A stretch of DNA of 64,000 nt from Rhodobacter flavimaris (GTDB lineage: Bacteria; Pseudomonadota; Alphaproteobacteria; Rhodobacterales; Rhodobacteraceae): positions 166,679 to 230,678 of the forward strand of contig NZ_JAJUOS010000005.1 in the NCBI RefSeq assembly GCF_021378075.1. The letters run 5' to 3'. This document shows, in pieces, positions 9,140 through 16,959 of this stretch (positions are counted from its first letter, which is position 1; every line of letters starts with the position of its first letter). The notes beneath the pieces were generated by a model that saw only the letters and a program-made list of their open reading frames with translations, did no database searches and was not told the origin of the DNA. Made by a program: the position numbers and the translations under genes.

Positions 9140-9142
9140 GCC

Positions 9143-9595
9143 ATGGCTGTGCGTCTGTCCGAGGCCGGGGACGATCTGGCCGCGCATTCCGAAATCAACA
9201 TCACGCCGTTCATCGACGTGATGCTGGTGCTTCTGATCATCTTCATGGTCGCCGCCCCGCTCTCGACCGTCGATGTTCCGGTTGAGCTGCCCGTCGCAAC
9301 AGCAGCCCCTGCCCCGCGCCCGACCGAGCCGGTGATCGTCACCGTGAACGAAGAGCTTGCCGTGATCGTCGGCGATCGCGAGGTCACGCTGGCCGAGCTA
9401 CCGATGGAGCTTGATATCCTCACCACGCTCAACCGCGACACGCGGATCTACATCTCGGCCGATCGCGCCGTGCCCTATGGCGAGATGATGGCCGTGATGA
9501 ACAAGATGCGCGGGGCGGGCTACCTCAAGATCGGGCTTGTCGGGCTGGAGGGCGAGGACGATGCCACACCCGCCCGCGCGGAGCGCCAGCCATGA
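9143..9595 (+). CDS. exbD: TonB-system protein ExbD
   Basis: 150 residues. The family signature EINITPFIDVMLVLLIIFMVAAP is seen at about residues 16-38 and includes the essential membrane aspartate (FIDVML). The periplasmic domain follows (VIVTVNEELAVIVGDREV, ISADRAVPYGEMMAVMN). It couples proton flow through ExbB to TonB. ATG 9143 follows the exbB stop by three bases, and the stop region overlaps the tonB start at 9592. Confidence 0.95.
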   Translation: MAVRLSEAGDDLAAHSEINITPFIDVMLVLLIIFMVAAPLSTVDVPVELPVATAAPAPRPTEPVIVTVNEELAVIVGDREVTLAELPMELDILTTLNRDTRIYISADRAVPYGEMMAVMNKMRGAGYLKIGLVGLEGEDDATPARAERQP

Positions 9596-10410
9596 GCCTC
9601 GTCTTCTCGCCCCGGCGCGGGCCTGCGCTGCTTTTGGGCGCGGGCCTCAGCCTGACCGCGCATCTGGCACTTGCCGGGATCTGGCTTGCGCAGCCGCAGC
9701 CGCTCAGCGATCCCGCGCTTGATCCGGGCCTGAAGGGGCGCGAGTTCATCGACCTCGCGCCGGTCGAAATGCTACTGGCCGCGCCCGAGACAGACCTGGC
9801 CGAAGGCGATCCGGCGCAAGACAGTCAGGCCGCCCTCGACAGCCCCGCCGAGCGCGAGCTGGCCAAGGCAACCGACGACCCGCTGCTGGCGCAGATCCCC
9901 ATCGCGGTCGAAGACCCCGAGCTTCAGTTCCGCATCGCAAATCCGCTGGAGGACGATCAGTCGGACACCGACGCCAAGGAAACCCCGACCGAAGTTCAGC
10001 GCGAGCATGTCGAAACCCCGGCCGCGGCAAGTCAGGCCGCTGCTCCGCGACCAAGCGCCGGTCAGGATGCGCAATCGGGTGCGACCGATACCGAAATCGG
10101 TCTGAACGACGACGAGAAGGCACAGATCGCCGATTGGCAAAAAGACCTCGTGCTGGCGCTGGCGCGGGCCAAGACCTATCCGTCCGCCGCCCGCAAGGCG
10201 CGCGCCGAGGGTAAGGTGACCATCTCGTTCACGCTGGATCGCTACGGGCGCGTGCAGGCGCGTGCGGTTTCCGAAAGCTCGGGCTGGCCGGTGCTGGATC
10301 GCGCGGCGCTGGCTCTGATCGACGAGTTTGATCGCCTGCCCGCGCCGCCCGCCGCCATGGGCAGCGGCCCGTTCGAGATGCGCTTCCCGATCGCCTATGC
10401 CTTCAAGTGA
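9592..10410 (+). CDS. tonB: Energy transducer TonB
   Basis: 272 residues: an N-terminal membrane anchor (LLLGAGLSLTAHLALAGIWL, residues about 12-31), an acidic Ala/Glu/Asp-rich periplasmic linker rather than the classical Pro-Lys repeat, and a C-terminal TonB_C domain (KTYPSAARKARAEGKV, TISFTLDRYGRV, SSGWPVLDRAAL). It transmits force to the TonB box of the outer membrane receptor encoded at the head of this operon. It is the last gene; its 3' end overlaps the convergent gene at 10403 by eight bases. Confidence 0.93.
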   Translation: MSLVFSPRRGPALLLGAGLSLTAHLALAGIWLAQPQPLSDPALDPGLKGREFIDLAPVEMLLAAPETDLAEGDPAQDSQAALDSPAERELAKATDDPLLAQIPIAVEDPELQFRIANPLEDDQSDTDAKETPTEVQREHVETPAAASQAAAPRPSAGQDAQSGATDTEIGLNDDEKAQIADWQKDLVLALARAKTYPSAARKARAEGKVTISFTLDRYGRVQARAVSESSGWPVLDRAALALIDEFDRLPAPPAAMGSGPFEMRFPIAYAFK

Positions 10411-11458
10411 CCTCGGGGCGGTAAAGCCGCTCGGCGGTGATCTCGGCCAGTCTCTCGCACCCCATCAGGCCCATGGTCACGGCGAACTCGTCATGCAGGC
10501 GGCGCAGGCAGGTCGAAACGCCCTGCGCCCCGCCAAGCGCCAGCGCGTAGAAGACGGGCCGCCCGAGCAGCGCGGCATCGGCCCCTAGCGCCAGCGCGCG
10601 AAACAGATCCTCGCCCGAGCGGATGCCGCCATCGACAAGGATCAGCGCATGCGGGAAGGCCGCGCGGATCTGTGGCAGAACCTGCGCGGTAGCCGGCAGC
10701 CCCTCTAGCACGCGACCGCCATGGTTCGACACGATGACACCTGCGCAGCCAGCCTCCAGCGCGGCGCGCGCCGAGGCGGGCGACATCACGCCCTTGGCCA
10801 GAACGGGTAAGGCCACCTCGGCGCATAGCGTGGCCAGGTCGGCCCAGTCCGGCGCGGCGGCCATCGCACCAGCAATCGGGTTTTCGGCTTGCCGGCTCGC
10901 CTGCGCCGGCAGCGCATCCAGCATGACCGGCCGGACCCCGTCGGGCAGCGCAAACCCGGCGTCGATCTCGGCATTGCGGATCCCGTTGAGCGGGGCGTCC
11001 ATCGTAACGACAAGCGCCTCGGCCCCGGCGGCGATCGCGGCTTCGACCAAGGCGCGTGTCGCGCGGCGGTCTGGCTGGAGGTAGAGCTGGAACCAGAACG
11101 GTCCCGCGGCGACCTGATCTGGCGGCAGCGATGTCTGGCATGACAGCACGAAGCCTGCACCTTGGGCCGCCGCGGCAAGCGCGGTGGCGCGTTCGCCATC
11201 AGGATGTGCCAGGAGCTGATAGGCCATCGGCGCGACCAGGCAGGGAAAGCGATACCGACGCCCGAACAGATCCAACCCGCAGTCGAGATCGCGCAACCGA
11301 CGACCGAGCGCGGGATCCAGCAAGACACGTCCCCAGGCCTCGCGGTTGCGCCGGATCGCTGCGCCATGCCCCGCGCCACCGGAAACATAGGCATATGCCT
11401 GCGCCGAAAGGGTATCGCGGGCGTGGGGTTCGTAGTGATCCAGGGCCAGTCGGTGCAT
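10403..11458 (-). CDS. FMN-dependent alpha-hydroxyacid oxidase/dehydrogenase (lactate dehydrogenase-like)
   Basis: 351 residues. It oxidises an L-2-hydroxyacid to the 2-oxoacid using FMN. The substrate/FMN histidine is H246 in VIVSNHGGRVLEG, with the FMN lysine K222 in VLAKGV and a C-terminal phosphate-binding DGGIRSGEDL segment; the N-terminal YVSGGAGHG is the usual opening loop. The protein is slightly shorter than LldD, and no long membrane insertion is visible, so it may be soluble. Substrate (lactate, glycolate or mandelate) cannot be chosen. It is monocistronic and convergent with tonB. Confidence 0.88.
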   Translation of the reverse strand: MHRLALDHYEPHARDTLSAQAYAYVSGGAGHGAAIRRNREAWGRVLLDPALGRRLRDLDCGLDLFGRRYRFPCLVAPMAYQLLAHPDGERATALAAAAQGAGFVLSCQTSLPPDQVAAGPFWFQLYLQPDRRATRALVEAAIAAGAEALVVTMDAPLNGIRNAEIDAGFALPDGVRPVMLDALPAQASRQAENPIAGAMAAAPDWADLATLCAEVALPVLAKGVMSPASARAALEAGCAGVIVSNHGGRVLEGLPATAQVLPQIRAAFPHALILVDGGIRSGEDLFRALALGADAALLGRPVFYALALGGAQGVSTCLRRLHDEFAVTMGLMGCERLAEITAERLYRPEVT

Positions 11459-11535
11459 GAGTTACATTTTCAGAGCATTTCGCTCAACTAATGCATCAGC
11501 TGCGCCCGATTGGCAATGTATTGGCATACAGATGA

Positions 11536-11559
11536 AAACGGCCCCCGCAGGGGCCGTTT
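11536..11559 (-). terminator. Rho-independent terminator of the cytochrome c peroxidase gene
   Basis: AAACGGCCCC (11536-11545) and GGGGCCGTTT (11550-11559) form a perfect ten-pair stem with a four-base loop. On the minus strand it follows the peroxidase stop and ends in TTTT. Confidence 0.8.
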
Positions 11560-11581
11560 GAAGCAGAAATCGGGACCGGCC

Positions 11582-12625
11582 TTACATCGGCGCCGGTTTC
11601 GGTGTGTTGATCGTGCGTGCGGGCAGCGTCGGATGAACGACCTCGGGCTGTTCGCCGGTCAGCGTGCCAAGGAACGCCACGATATCGTCAATCTGGGCGT
11701 CCTCAAGCTCGGCGCCAAGCTGCGAATTCGCCATGATCGCCACGGCCTCCTTCAGATCCCAGACCTTGCCGGAATGAAAGTAGGGTGCGGTCAACGCGAT
11801 GTTACGCAGCGGTGCCGCCCGGAAGACATATTCGTCATCAGCCGTTTCCGACACCGCGAAACGCCCTTTGTCGCCCTCGGGCAGAACCGCCGCGCCGGGT
11901 TTCTCAACCACGCCGAAGGGATAGTAATCCTGCCCGCCGACGTTGATCCCCGCATGACACGCGGCACAGCCGGTATCGACAAACAGCTGAAGCCCGTTCT
12001 TTTCCTGATCGGAAATCGCCCCGTCCTGGCCCATCAGGAACTGGTCAAAGCGCGAGTTCGGCGTAATCAGCGTGGCCTCGAAGGCCTCGATCGCCAGGGC
12101 GAAATTGTCGAAACTGATCGGGTCGCTCTCACCGGGGAAAGCCGCATCGAAACCCTCTACATAGCCCGGCATCGATTTGAGCGTGGCCACGACATTGTCG
12201 GGAGTGTTGTTCATCTCGACGCCGGCCTGCACGGGCCCCTTGGCCTGCGCCGCGAGGTCGGGCGCGCGGCCATCCCAGAACTGGGCGATGTTGAACACAG
12301 CATTGAGCATCGTGGGCGCATTGCGTGGCCCCGCCTGCCAGCCATGACCGACCGAGGTCTCCAGCCCGTCGACGCCGCCGATCCCGACGTTATGGCACGA
12401 TTGGCACGAGAAAAGGCCCGAACGCGACATCCGCGGATCGAAGAAAAGCTTGGCCCCAAGATCGACACGGTCACGGCTGATGACGTTGTTTTCGAGCATC
12501 GGCGCCTGAAGCGGGATCGGCTCGAAATACTCCTTCGCCATGGAACGCAATGCCGCATCGTCGGCCTGCGCCCCTCCGGCTAGGATTAGCGTCGTAGCGA
12601 ATGCGGGTGTCAGGATAGGTCTCAT
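11582..12625 (-). CDS. ccpA: Di-heme cytochrome c peroxidase
   Basis: 347 residues with an N-terminal signal peptide (cleavage near GGAQA, residue 21). Two c-type heme sites are seen, CQSCH (74-78) and CAACH (220-224), matching the electron-accepting low-potential/peroxidatic and high-potential heme domains of bacterial CcpA/MauG-like proteins. Family members reduce hydrogen peroxide to water in the periplasm using cytochrome c. The phrases LGAKLFFDPRMS, APTMLNAVFN and PLRNIALTAPYFHSG are conserved in the peroxidase group rather than in MauG. An FNR-type box upstream (12689-12702) suggests low-oxygen induction, as known for Paracoccus ccp. Confidence 0.93.
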   Translation of the reverse strand: MRPILTPAFATTLILAGGAQADDAALRSMAKEYFEPIPLQAPMLENNVISRDRVDLGAKLFFDPRMSRSGLFSCQSCHNVGIGGVDGLETSVGHGWQAGPRNAPTMLNAVFNIAQFWDGRAPDLAAQAKGPVQAGVEMNNTPDNVVATLKSMPGYVEGFDAAFPGESDPISFDNFALAIEAFEATLITPNSRFDQFLMGQDGAISDQEKNGLQLFVDTGCAACHAGINVGGQDYYPFGVVEKPGAAVLPEGDKGRFAVSETADDEYVFRAAPLRNIALTAPYFHSGKVWDLKEAVAIMANSQLGAELEDAQIDDIVAFLGTLTGEQPEVVHPTLPARTINTPKPAPM

Positions 12626-12688
12626 CGGTCTTTACCCTTTAATGACGTTCGCGCGCTCTCGATTTAGCTGGCCGTTTCGAAGACGACC

Positions 12689-12702
12689 TTGAGGCAGATC
12701 AA
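12689..12702 (-). promoter_or_regulatory. Candidate FNR box for ccpA
   Basis: On the minus strand the site reads TTGATCTGCCTCAA: a perfect TTGAT half, four-base spacer and CTCAA, one mismatch from ATCAA. A TAAATC -10-like element lies at 12661-12666, about 29 bases beyond the box centre, which is where a class II FNR promoter (box at -41.5) would place it. Confidence 0.55.
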
Positions 12703-12952
12703 AATTTCTATAATTATTCTAATTATATAATATTCCCCTCTAATCCGGCGGATTTCTGTCTGGCGCCAATTGCAACATATCTCTGGCGTGCTCAGGGCGA
12801 CGACACGGTGCATGCCTTCGCAAAGCGCCGATTCGGCGTCGGGCACGGCAACCGATCCACCTCGCCCCCCCTCAACCAGTGCCATCTTGCTGCGCTCAAT
12901 CGCTTTTGAGACCTCGGTAAAAGGCGGATTCCGGAAGTAACGACAACATCGC

Positions 12953-12962
12953 ACTTGCAAGT
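12953..12962. promoter_or_regulatory. Palindrome ACTTGCAAGT before the rpiR-like gene
   Basis: A perfect ten-base palindrome lies a few bases before the first candidate start codons of the RpiR-family regulator. It may be an autoregulatory operator; a related TTGCAA occurs at 12978-12983. Confidence 0.35.
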
Positions 12963-12965
12963 TTG

Positions 12966-13922
12966 GTGAAATGCTGCTTGCAATGTCAGAAAGCTGTCAT
13001 ATTCGCACCCGGAGTAAGCACCCTGACAACGCCCGACCATCAGCCGCTGCGCGCAAGGCTTGCCCAGGCCGCCGAGACGGGATCACCTTCAATGCGGGCG
13101 ATTGCCAGCTTCATGCTTGCGCAGTTCTCGGACCTCCCGTTCGAGACCGCCGCGACCCTCGCCGCCAAGATCGAGGTGAGCGAGGTCAGCATCGGCCGGT
13201 TCTGCCGCGCGATCGGCTATGCCAACTTCAAGGACCTCAAGGATCACCTGAAGGACGACATCGGCGAGCAACCCTGGCTGATCAAGGATCGCCTTCAGGC
13301 GCTGCGCAGCACCTCGGGGCAGCGCGAAGAACGCCTGTCGCAGGGGCTTGAAGCCGAGATGGCCGGGCTGGTCGGCGTTTACGAGCTCGCGCGCACCCCC
13401 GAATGGCAGACCGCGGTCGAGCGGTTCACCAAGCGCCCGCGCGTGCTCGTGACCGGCTTCCAGACCGAGCGTGGGCTGGCCCAGTATTTCGCCAGCCAGA
13501 TGCAATATGTGCGCCCCGGCGTGCAGATCGTGGATCTGTCGGCGGGGAACTTCGCCGAGGTGCTGGTCGAAGGCGCCGCGCCGCAGGACACCTGCCTCGC
13601 CATTTTCGAGGCCCGCCGCTATTCGCGTCAGGCGCTGGTTCTGGCGCGCGAAGCCAAGGCGCGCGGCATCGCCGTGACGATCTTCACCGACCGTTACTGC
13701 GCCTGGGGCGCGGATTACGCCGACGAGGTCTTCATGGTGGCGACCCAGTTCAACCAGTTCTGGGATTCGACCGCGCATCTGGCGCTGCTTGGCAACCTGA
13801 TGATCAACGACATCTTCCTCGCGCGTGGCGAGGGGGCCGAAGCCCGGCTCAACGAAATCGCGCGGCTTTACGGCGCGTTCACAGGCCATGTCGGCAACCC
13901 GCTGACACCGGTCGCCCAATAA
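12966..13922 (+). CDS. MurR/RpiR family transcriptional regulator (HTH plus SIS domain)
   Basis: About 318 residues from GTG 12966. The N-terminal HTH_6 fold (MRAIASFMLAQF, AATLAAKIEVSEVSIGRFCRAIGYANFKDLK) binds DNA; the C-terminal SIS domain (about 130-300) normally binds a phosphosugar or other effector (VLVTGFQTERGLAQYFASQM, DTCLAIFEARRYSRQALVLA). The start is uncertain: GTG 12966, TTG 12978 or a rare CTG 13023 with GGAG eight bases upstream are all in frame. It is the first gene of a same-strand set with an amino acid ABC transporter, an NSAR-like racemase and a GNAT protein, so it probably controls that operon in response to its substrate. Confidence 0.85.
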   Translation: MKCCLQCQKAVIFAPGVSTLTTPDHQPLRARLAQAAETGSPSMRAIASFMLAQFSDLPFETAATLAAKIEVSEVSIGRFCRAIGYANFKDLKDHLKDDIGEQPWLIKDRLQALRSTSGQREERLSQGLEAEMAGLVGVYELARTPEWQTAVERFTKRPRVLVTGFQTERGLAQYFASQMQYVRPGVQIVDLSAGNFAEVLVEGAAPQDTCLAIFEARRYSRQALVLAREAKARGIAVTIFTDRYCAWGADYADEVFMVATQFNQFWDSTAHLALLGNLMINDIFLARGEGAEARLNEIARLYGAFTGHVGNPLTPVAQ

Positions 13923-13954
13923 CCAATCAAAACAGCCTCCAACAACAGGGAAAC

Positions 13955-14734
13955 ATGATGACTATTGCTTCGAAACTTCTGGCCTGCTCGCTCGCCTTCG
14001 CCACGCTCGCAGGCGGCGCCCAGGCCGAGACGCTGCGCCTTGGCACCGAGGGCGCCTACCCGCCCTTCAACTACGTCACCCCCGAAGGCAAGGTCGAAGG
14101 CTTTGACGTCGAGATCGGCCAGGAACTGTGCAAGCGCATCGGCGCCGAATGCGAGGTGGTCGCGCAGGATTGGGACGGCATCATCCCCGGCCTGCTTGCC
14201 AAGAAATACGACTTCATCATCGCCTCGATGTTCATTACCGAAGAGCGCAAGAAGCAGGTCTCCTTCACCGAGCCCTATTACATGGCGGCGATGACCCATG
14301 TCGTGCCGAAGGAATCGGAGATCACCGAATTCACCAATGACGCGCTCAAGGGCATGGTCGTGGGTGCTCAGGCGGGCACGACGCAGGCCGATTATGCCGT
14401 GCAGATGTATCCCGATGCGGATGTGCGCCTTTACCCGACGCAGGACGAGGCCAGCCTCGACATGGCTTCGGGCCGGCTTGACGTGATGGTGGGCGACATG
14501 CTGCCGCTGCTCGACTTCGTCGAGAAGACCGAAGACGGTGCCTGCTGCAAGCTGGCGGGCGAGCCGATCACCGATCCGGCCTTTGTCGGCGAGGGCGTGG
14601 GCATCGCGCTGCGTCAGGAAGACAACGACCTGCGCGAGCGTCTGAACAAGGCGCTTGAGGAAATCCGCGCCGACGGTACCTATCAGGCGATCAACGACAA
14701 GTACTTCACCATCGACATCTACACGATGAAGTAA
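13955..14734 (+). CDS. Polar amino acid ABC transporter, periplasmic binding protein
   Basis: 259 residues. A signal peptide ends near AGGAQA, then ETLRLGTEGAYPPFNYVTPEG and GFDVEIGQELCKRIGAECE identify the lysine/arginine/ornithine/histidine-binding (HisJ/ArtJ/OccT) subgroup of SBP family 3. The middle segment KYDFIIASMFITEERKKQV and the conserved YYMAAMTHV are typical. It captures an amino acid, or a derivative, in the periplasm for the permeases encoded next. Four cysteines in pairs (C45 and C51 regions; CC near residue 198) suggest disulfides. ATG 13955 or 13958 could be the start. Confidence 0.93.
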   Translation: MMTIASKLLACSLAFATLAGGAQAETLRLGTEGAYPPFNYVTPEGKVEGFDVEIGQELCKRIGAECEVVAQDWDGIIPGLLAKKYDFIIASMFITEERKKQVSFTEPYYMAAMTHVVPKESEITEFTNDALKGMVVGAQAGTTQADYAVQMYPDADVRLYPTQDEASLDMASGRLDVMVGDMLPLLDFVEKTEDGACCKLAGEPITDPAFVGEGVGIALRQEDNDLRERLNKALEEIRADGTYQAINDKYFTIDIYTMK

Positions 14735-14764
14735 TCGGGCGCTCCCGGCGAGAGGCGGCATGTG

Positions 14765-15472
14765 ATGATGGAGTTGTTCTCCTACGGCCCCCTCGGCTGG
14801 GGCGACGAGATCCTCGCGGGGCTTTGGGTGACGATGCGCCTTGCGCTGACCACCCTGCCCGTGGGGCTGCTGTTGGGGTTTGCGGTGGCGGCGCTGTCGC
14901 TGTCGCATATCCCGGCGCTGCGCGCGATCGGCGTGGGCTACACCACGCTGATGCGCGGCCTGCCCGAGATCCTGACGCTGTTCATCGTCTATAACGGTCT
15001 CGGCCTCGGGCTGAACCGGGTGATGGCCTGGATCGCGCCCGAAGCGGGCCCGGTCGATTTCCCGCCCTTCGCGGCCGGGGTGATCGCGCTGGCGCTGGTC
15101 TTCGCGGCCTTCGCGGCCGAGGTTCTGCGCGGCGCATTCCAGGCCGTGCCCGAGGGGCAGATCCTTGCGGGCCGTGCCATCGGCATGTCGGCGCGCAAGA
15201 TCTTCTGGCGCATCAAGCTGCCGCTTCTGTGGCGCTACGCGCTGCCCGGCATGGGGAACCTGTGGCTCAACCTGCTCAAGGATACCGCACTCGTGTCAGT
15301 CATCGCGCTCGACGATCTGATGCGCGCGACCAAGGTGGCCGTGGGCGTGACCAAGCAACCCTTCACCTTCTACCTCGTGGCCTGCCTGATCTACTGGCTG
15401 ATGTGCCTGCTGTCCGAACTGGTTCTGGCGCGGCTTGAGCGGCGCGCGAACCGTGGCCTGCGGAGGGCATGA
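14765..15472 (+). CDS. Amino acid ABC transporter permease (HisQ-like)
   Basis: 235 residues with about five membrane helices. The inner-membrane permease signature of the family is seen: TLMRGLPEILTLFIVYNG near the N-terminal third and the EAA loop RGAFQAVPEGQILAGRAIGMS. It forms half of the translocation pore with the next gene product. Starts at GTG 14762, ATG 14765 and ATG 14768 overlap; I use 14765. The gap to the next permease is one base. Confidence 0.93.
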   Translation: MMELFSYGPLGWGDEILAGLWVTMRLALTTLPVGLLLGFAVAALSLSHIPALRAIGVGYTTLMRGLPEILTLFIVYNGLGLGLNRVMAWIAPEAGPVDFPPFAAGVIALALVFAAFAAEVLRGAFQAVPEGQILAGRAIGMSARKIFWRIKLPLLWRYALPGMGNLWLNLLKDTALVSVIALDDLMRATKVAVGVTKQPFTFYLVACLIYWLMCLLSELVLARLERRANRGLRRA

Positions 15473-15473
15473 G

Positions 15474-16172
15474 ATGGCATTCCTCGACACATTGGCCACC
15501 AACCTGCCCAAGCTGCTCGACGGCACGGCGACCACGCTTGCGCTGACCGGCTTGGGGGCTGCCATCGCCGCCGCGGCCTCGCCGGGACTGGCGCTGCTGC
15601 GCGCCAACGGGCCGCTCCCCGCGCAGCTTGCGCTGCGGGCCTATATCTCCTTCGTGCGCGGCACGCCGCTTCTGGCGCAGCTGTTCCTCGTCTTCTACGG
15701 CTCGGGCCAGTTCCGCGCCGAATTGACGACGCTTGGGCTCTGGGGCTTTTTCCGCGACCCGTTCAACTGCGCCGTTCTGGTATTCGCGGTGAACTCCTGC
15801 GCCTATCAGACCGAGATCCTGCGCGGCGGCATTCAGGCCGTGCCCCTGGGCGAGGTCGAGGCCGCACGCGCCGTGGGCATGTCGCGCCCCACGATCCTGC
15901 GCCGGGTCGTATTCCCCCACGCCTATCGCATCGCCTGGCCCGCGCTTGGCAATGAGATCATCTTGCTGATGAAAGCCTCGGCGCTGGCCTCGATCGTGAC
16001 CGTGTTCGACCTGATGGGCCGCACCCGGCAGATCTTCTCGCGCAGCTTCGAGTTCTCCGTCTATTTCCAGGCCGCGGTGCTCTACCTGATCATCACCGCC
16101 TGCTTCGTCTATCTGTGGCGCTTCGCCGAGCGCCGCCTGTCGCGCCACATGGCGGCCCCGGGCCGCGCGTAA
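15474..16172 (+). CDS. Amino acid ABC transporter permease (HisM-like)
   Basis: 232 residues, the second pore subunit. FVRGTPLLAQLFLVFYGSGQF and the EAA loop (ILRGGIQAVPLGEVEAARAVGM) place it with HisM/ArtM-type permeases. About five hydrophobic helices are visible. The start ATG 15474 has GGAGGG upstream. It lies between the first permease and the ATPase in the same operon. Confidence 0.93.
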   Translation: MAFLDTLATNLPKLLDGTATTLALTGLGAAIAAAASPGLALLRANGPLPAQLALRAYISFVRGTPLLAQLFLVFYGSGQFRAELTTLGLWGFFRDPFNCAVLVFAVNSCAYQTEILRGGIQAVPLGEVEAARAVGMSRPTILRRVVFPHAYRIAWPALGNEIILLMKASALASIVTVFDLMGRTRQIFSRSFEFSVYFQAAVLYLIITACFVYLWRFAERRLSRHMAAPGRA

Positions 16173-16183
16173 GGAACCTGACA

Positions 16184-16951
16184 ATGCAGCCTCAAACCCC
16201 GCAAGACCTGGTTGTTCACGCCCAGGACATCCGCAAGAGCTTCGGCACGCATGAGGTGCTTAAGGGCATCTCCCTGCAAGCGCGCAACCATGATGTGATC
16301 TCGATCCTCGGCGCCTCCGGCTCGGGCAAATCGACCTTCCTGCGCTGCCTGAACTTCCTTGAAATCCCCAGTTCGGGCAGCGTCGCGGTGCATGGCGAGA
16401 CGATCGCCTTCAGCAACGGCCGCATCGGCGATCAGCGCCAGATCGAGCGGATGCGCCAGCACCTTGGCATGGTATTCCAGCAGTTCAACCTCTGGACCCA
16501 CCGCACCGTTCTGGAGAACGTGATGGAGGGGCCGGTGCAGGTGAAGCAAAAGCCCAAGGCCGAGGCCCGCGATCAGGCCGAGGCCCTTCTGGCGCGCGTA
16601 GGCCTTGCAGAGCGGATGCACCACTACCCCTCGCAACTCTCGGGCGGGCAGCAGCAGCGCGTGGCGATTGCCCGGGCGCTGGCGATGGAACCCGACGCGA
16701 TCCTGTTCGACGAGCCGACCTCGGCGCTCGACCCGGAACTGGTGGGCGAGGTGCTCAAGGTGATGCAGGATCTGGCCGCCGAAGGCCGCACCATGATCGT
16801 CGTCACCCATGAGATGGCCTTCGCGCGCGAGGTTTCGACCGAGGTGGTGTTCCTGCATCAGGGCCTCGTGGCCGAACAGGGCCCACCCGAAAAGCTGTTC
16901 AACAACCCCGAGAGCGAAGTCTTCGCCCGTTTCATCTCCAAAATCCGTTGA
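16184..16951 (+). CDS. Polar amino acid ABC transporter ATP-binding protein
   Basis: 255 residues. It shows Walker [12 protein letters not shown] (about 46-56), the Q-loop MVFQQFNLW, the ABC signature LSGGQQQR, Walker [15 protein letters not shown] and the switch histidine VVTHEMAFA. The insertion between Walker A and the Q-loop ([18 protein letters not shown]) is characteristic of the HisP/GlnQ polar amino acid class. It powers uptake by the two permeases and the binding protein encoded upstream. Confidence 0.96.
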   Translation: MQPQTPQDLVVHAQDIRKSFGTHEVLKGISLQARNHDVISILGASGSGKSTFLRCLNFLEIPSSGSVAVHGETIAFSNGRIGDQRQIERMRQHLGMVFQQFNLWTHRTVLENVMEGPVQVKQKPKAEARDQAEALLARVGLAERMHHYPSQLSGGQQQRVAIARALAMEPDAILFDEPTSALDPELVGEVLKVMQDLAAEGRTMIVVTHEMAFAREVSTEVVFLHQGLVAEQGPPEKLFNNPESEVFARFISKIR

Positions 16952-16959
16952 GAACCCAA

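Larger units (their letters stand above)
12626..12965. other. 340-base intergenic region between ccpA and rpiR-like gene
   Basis: This stretch contains the ccpA promoter with an FNR-type box, a very AT-rich island (about 12700-12737, containing TATAAT on the plus strand), a palindrome ACTTGCAAGT at 12953-12962, and about 200 bases in between where I recognise no gene. A 98-codon minus-strand frame crosses it but ends in the AT-rich island and has no family signature. Confidence 0.6.

Noticed and set aside
12664..12960. 98-codon minus-strand frame between ccpA and the RpiR gene
   Set aside because: Its second half is the AT-rich island (YYIIRIIIEILI) and overlaps the ccpA promoter; no domain or good ribosome binding site.
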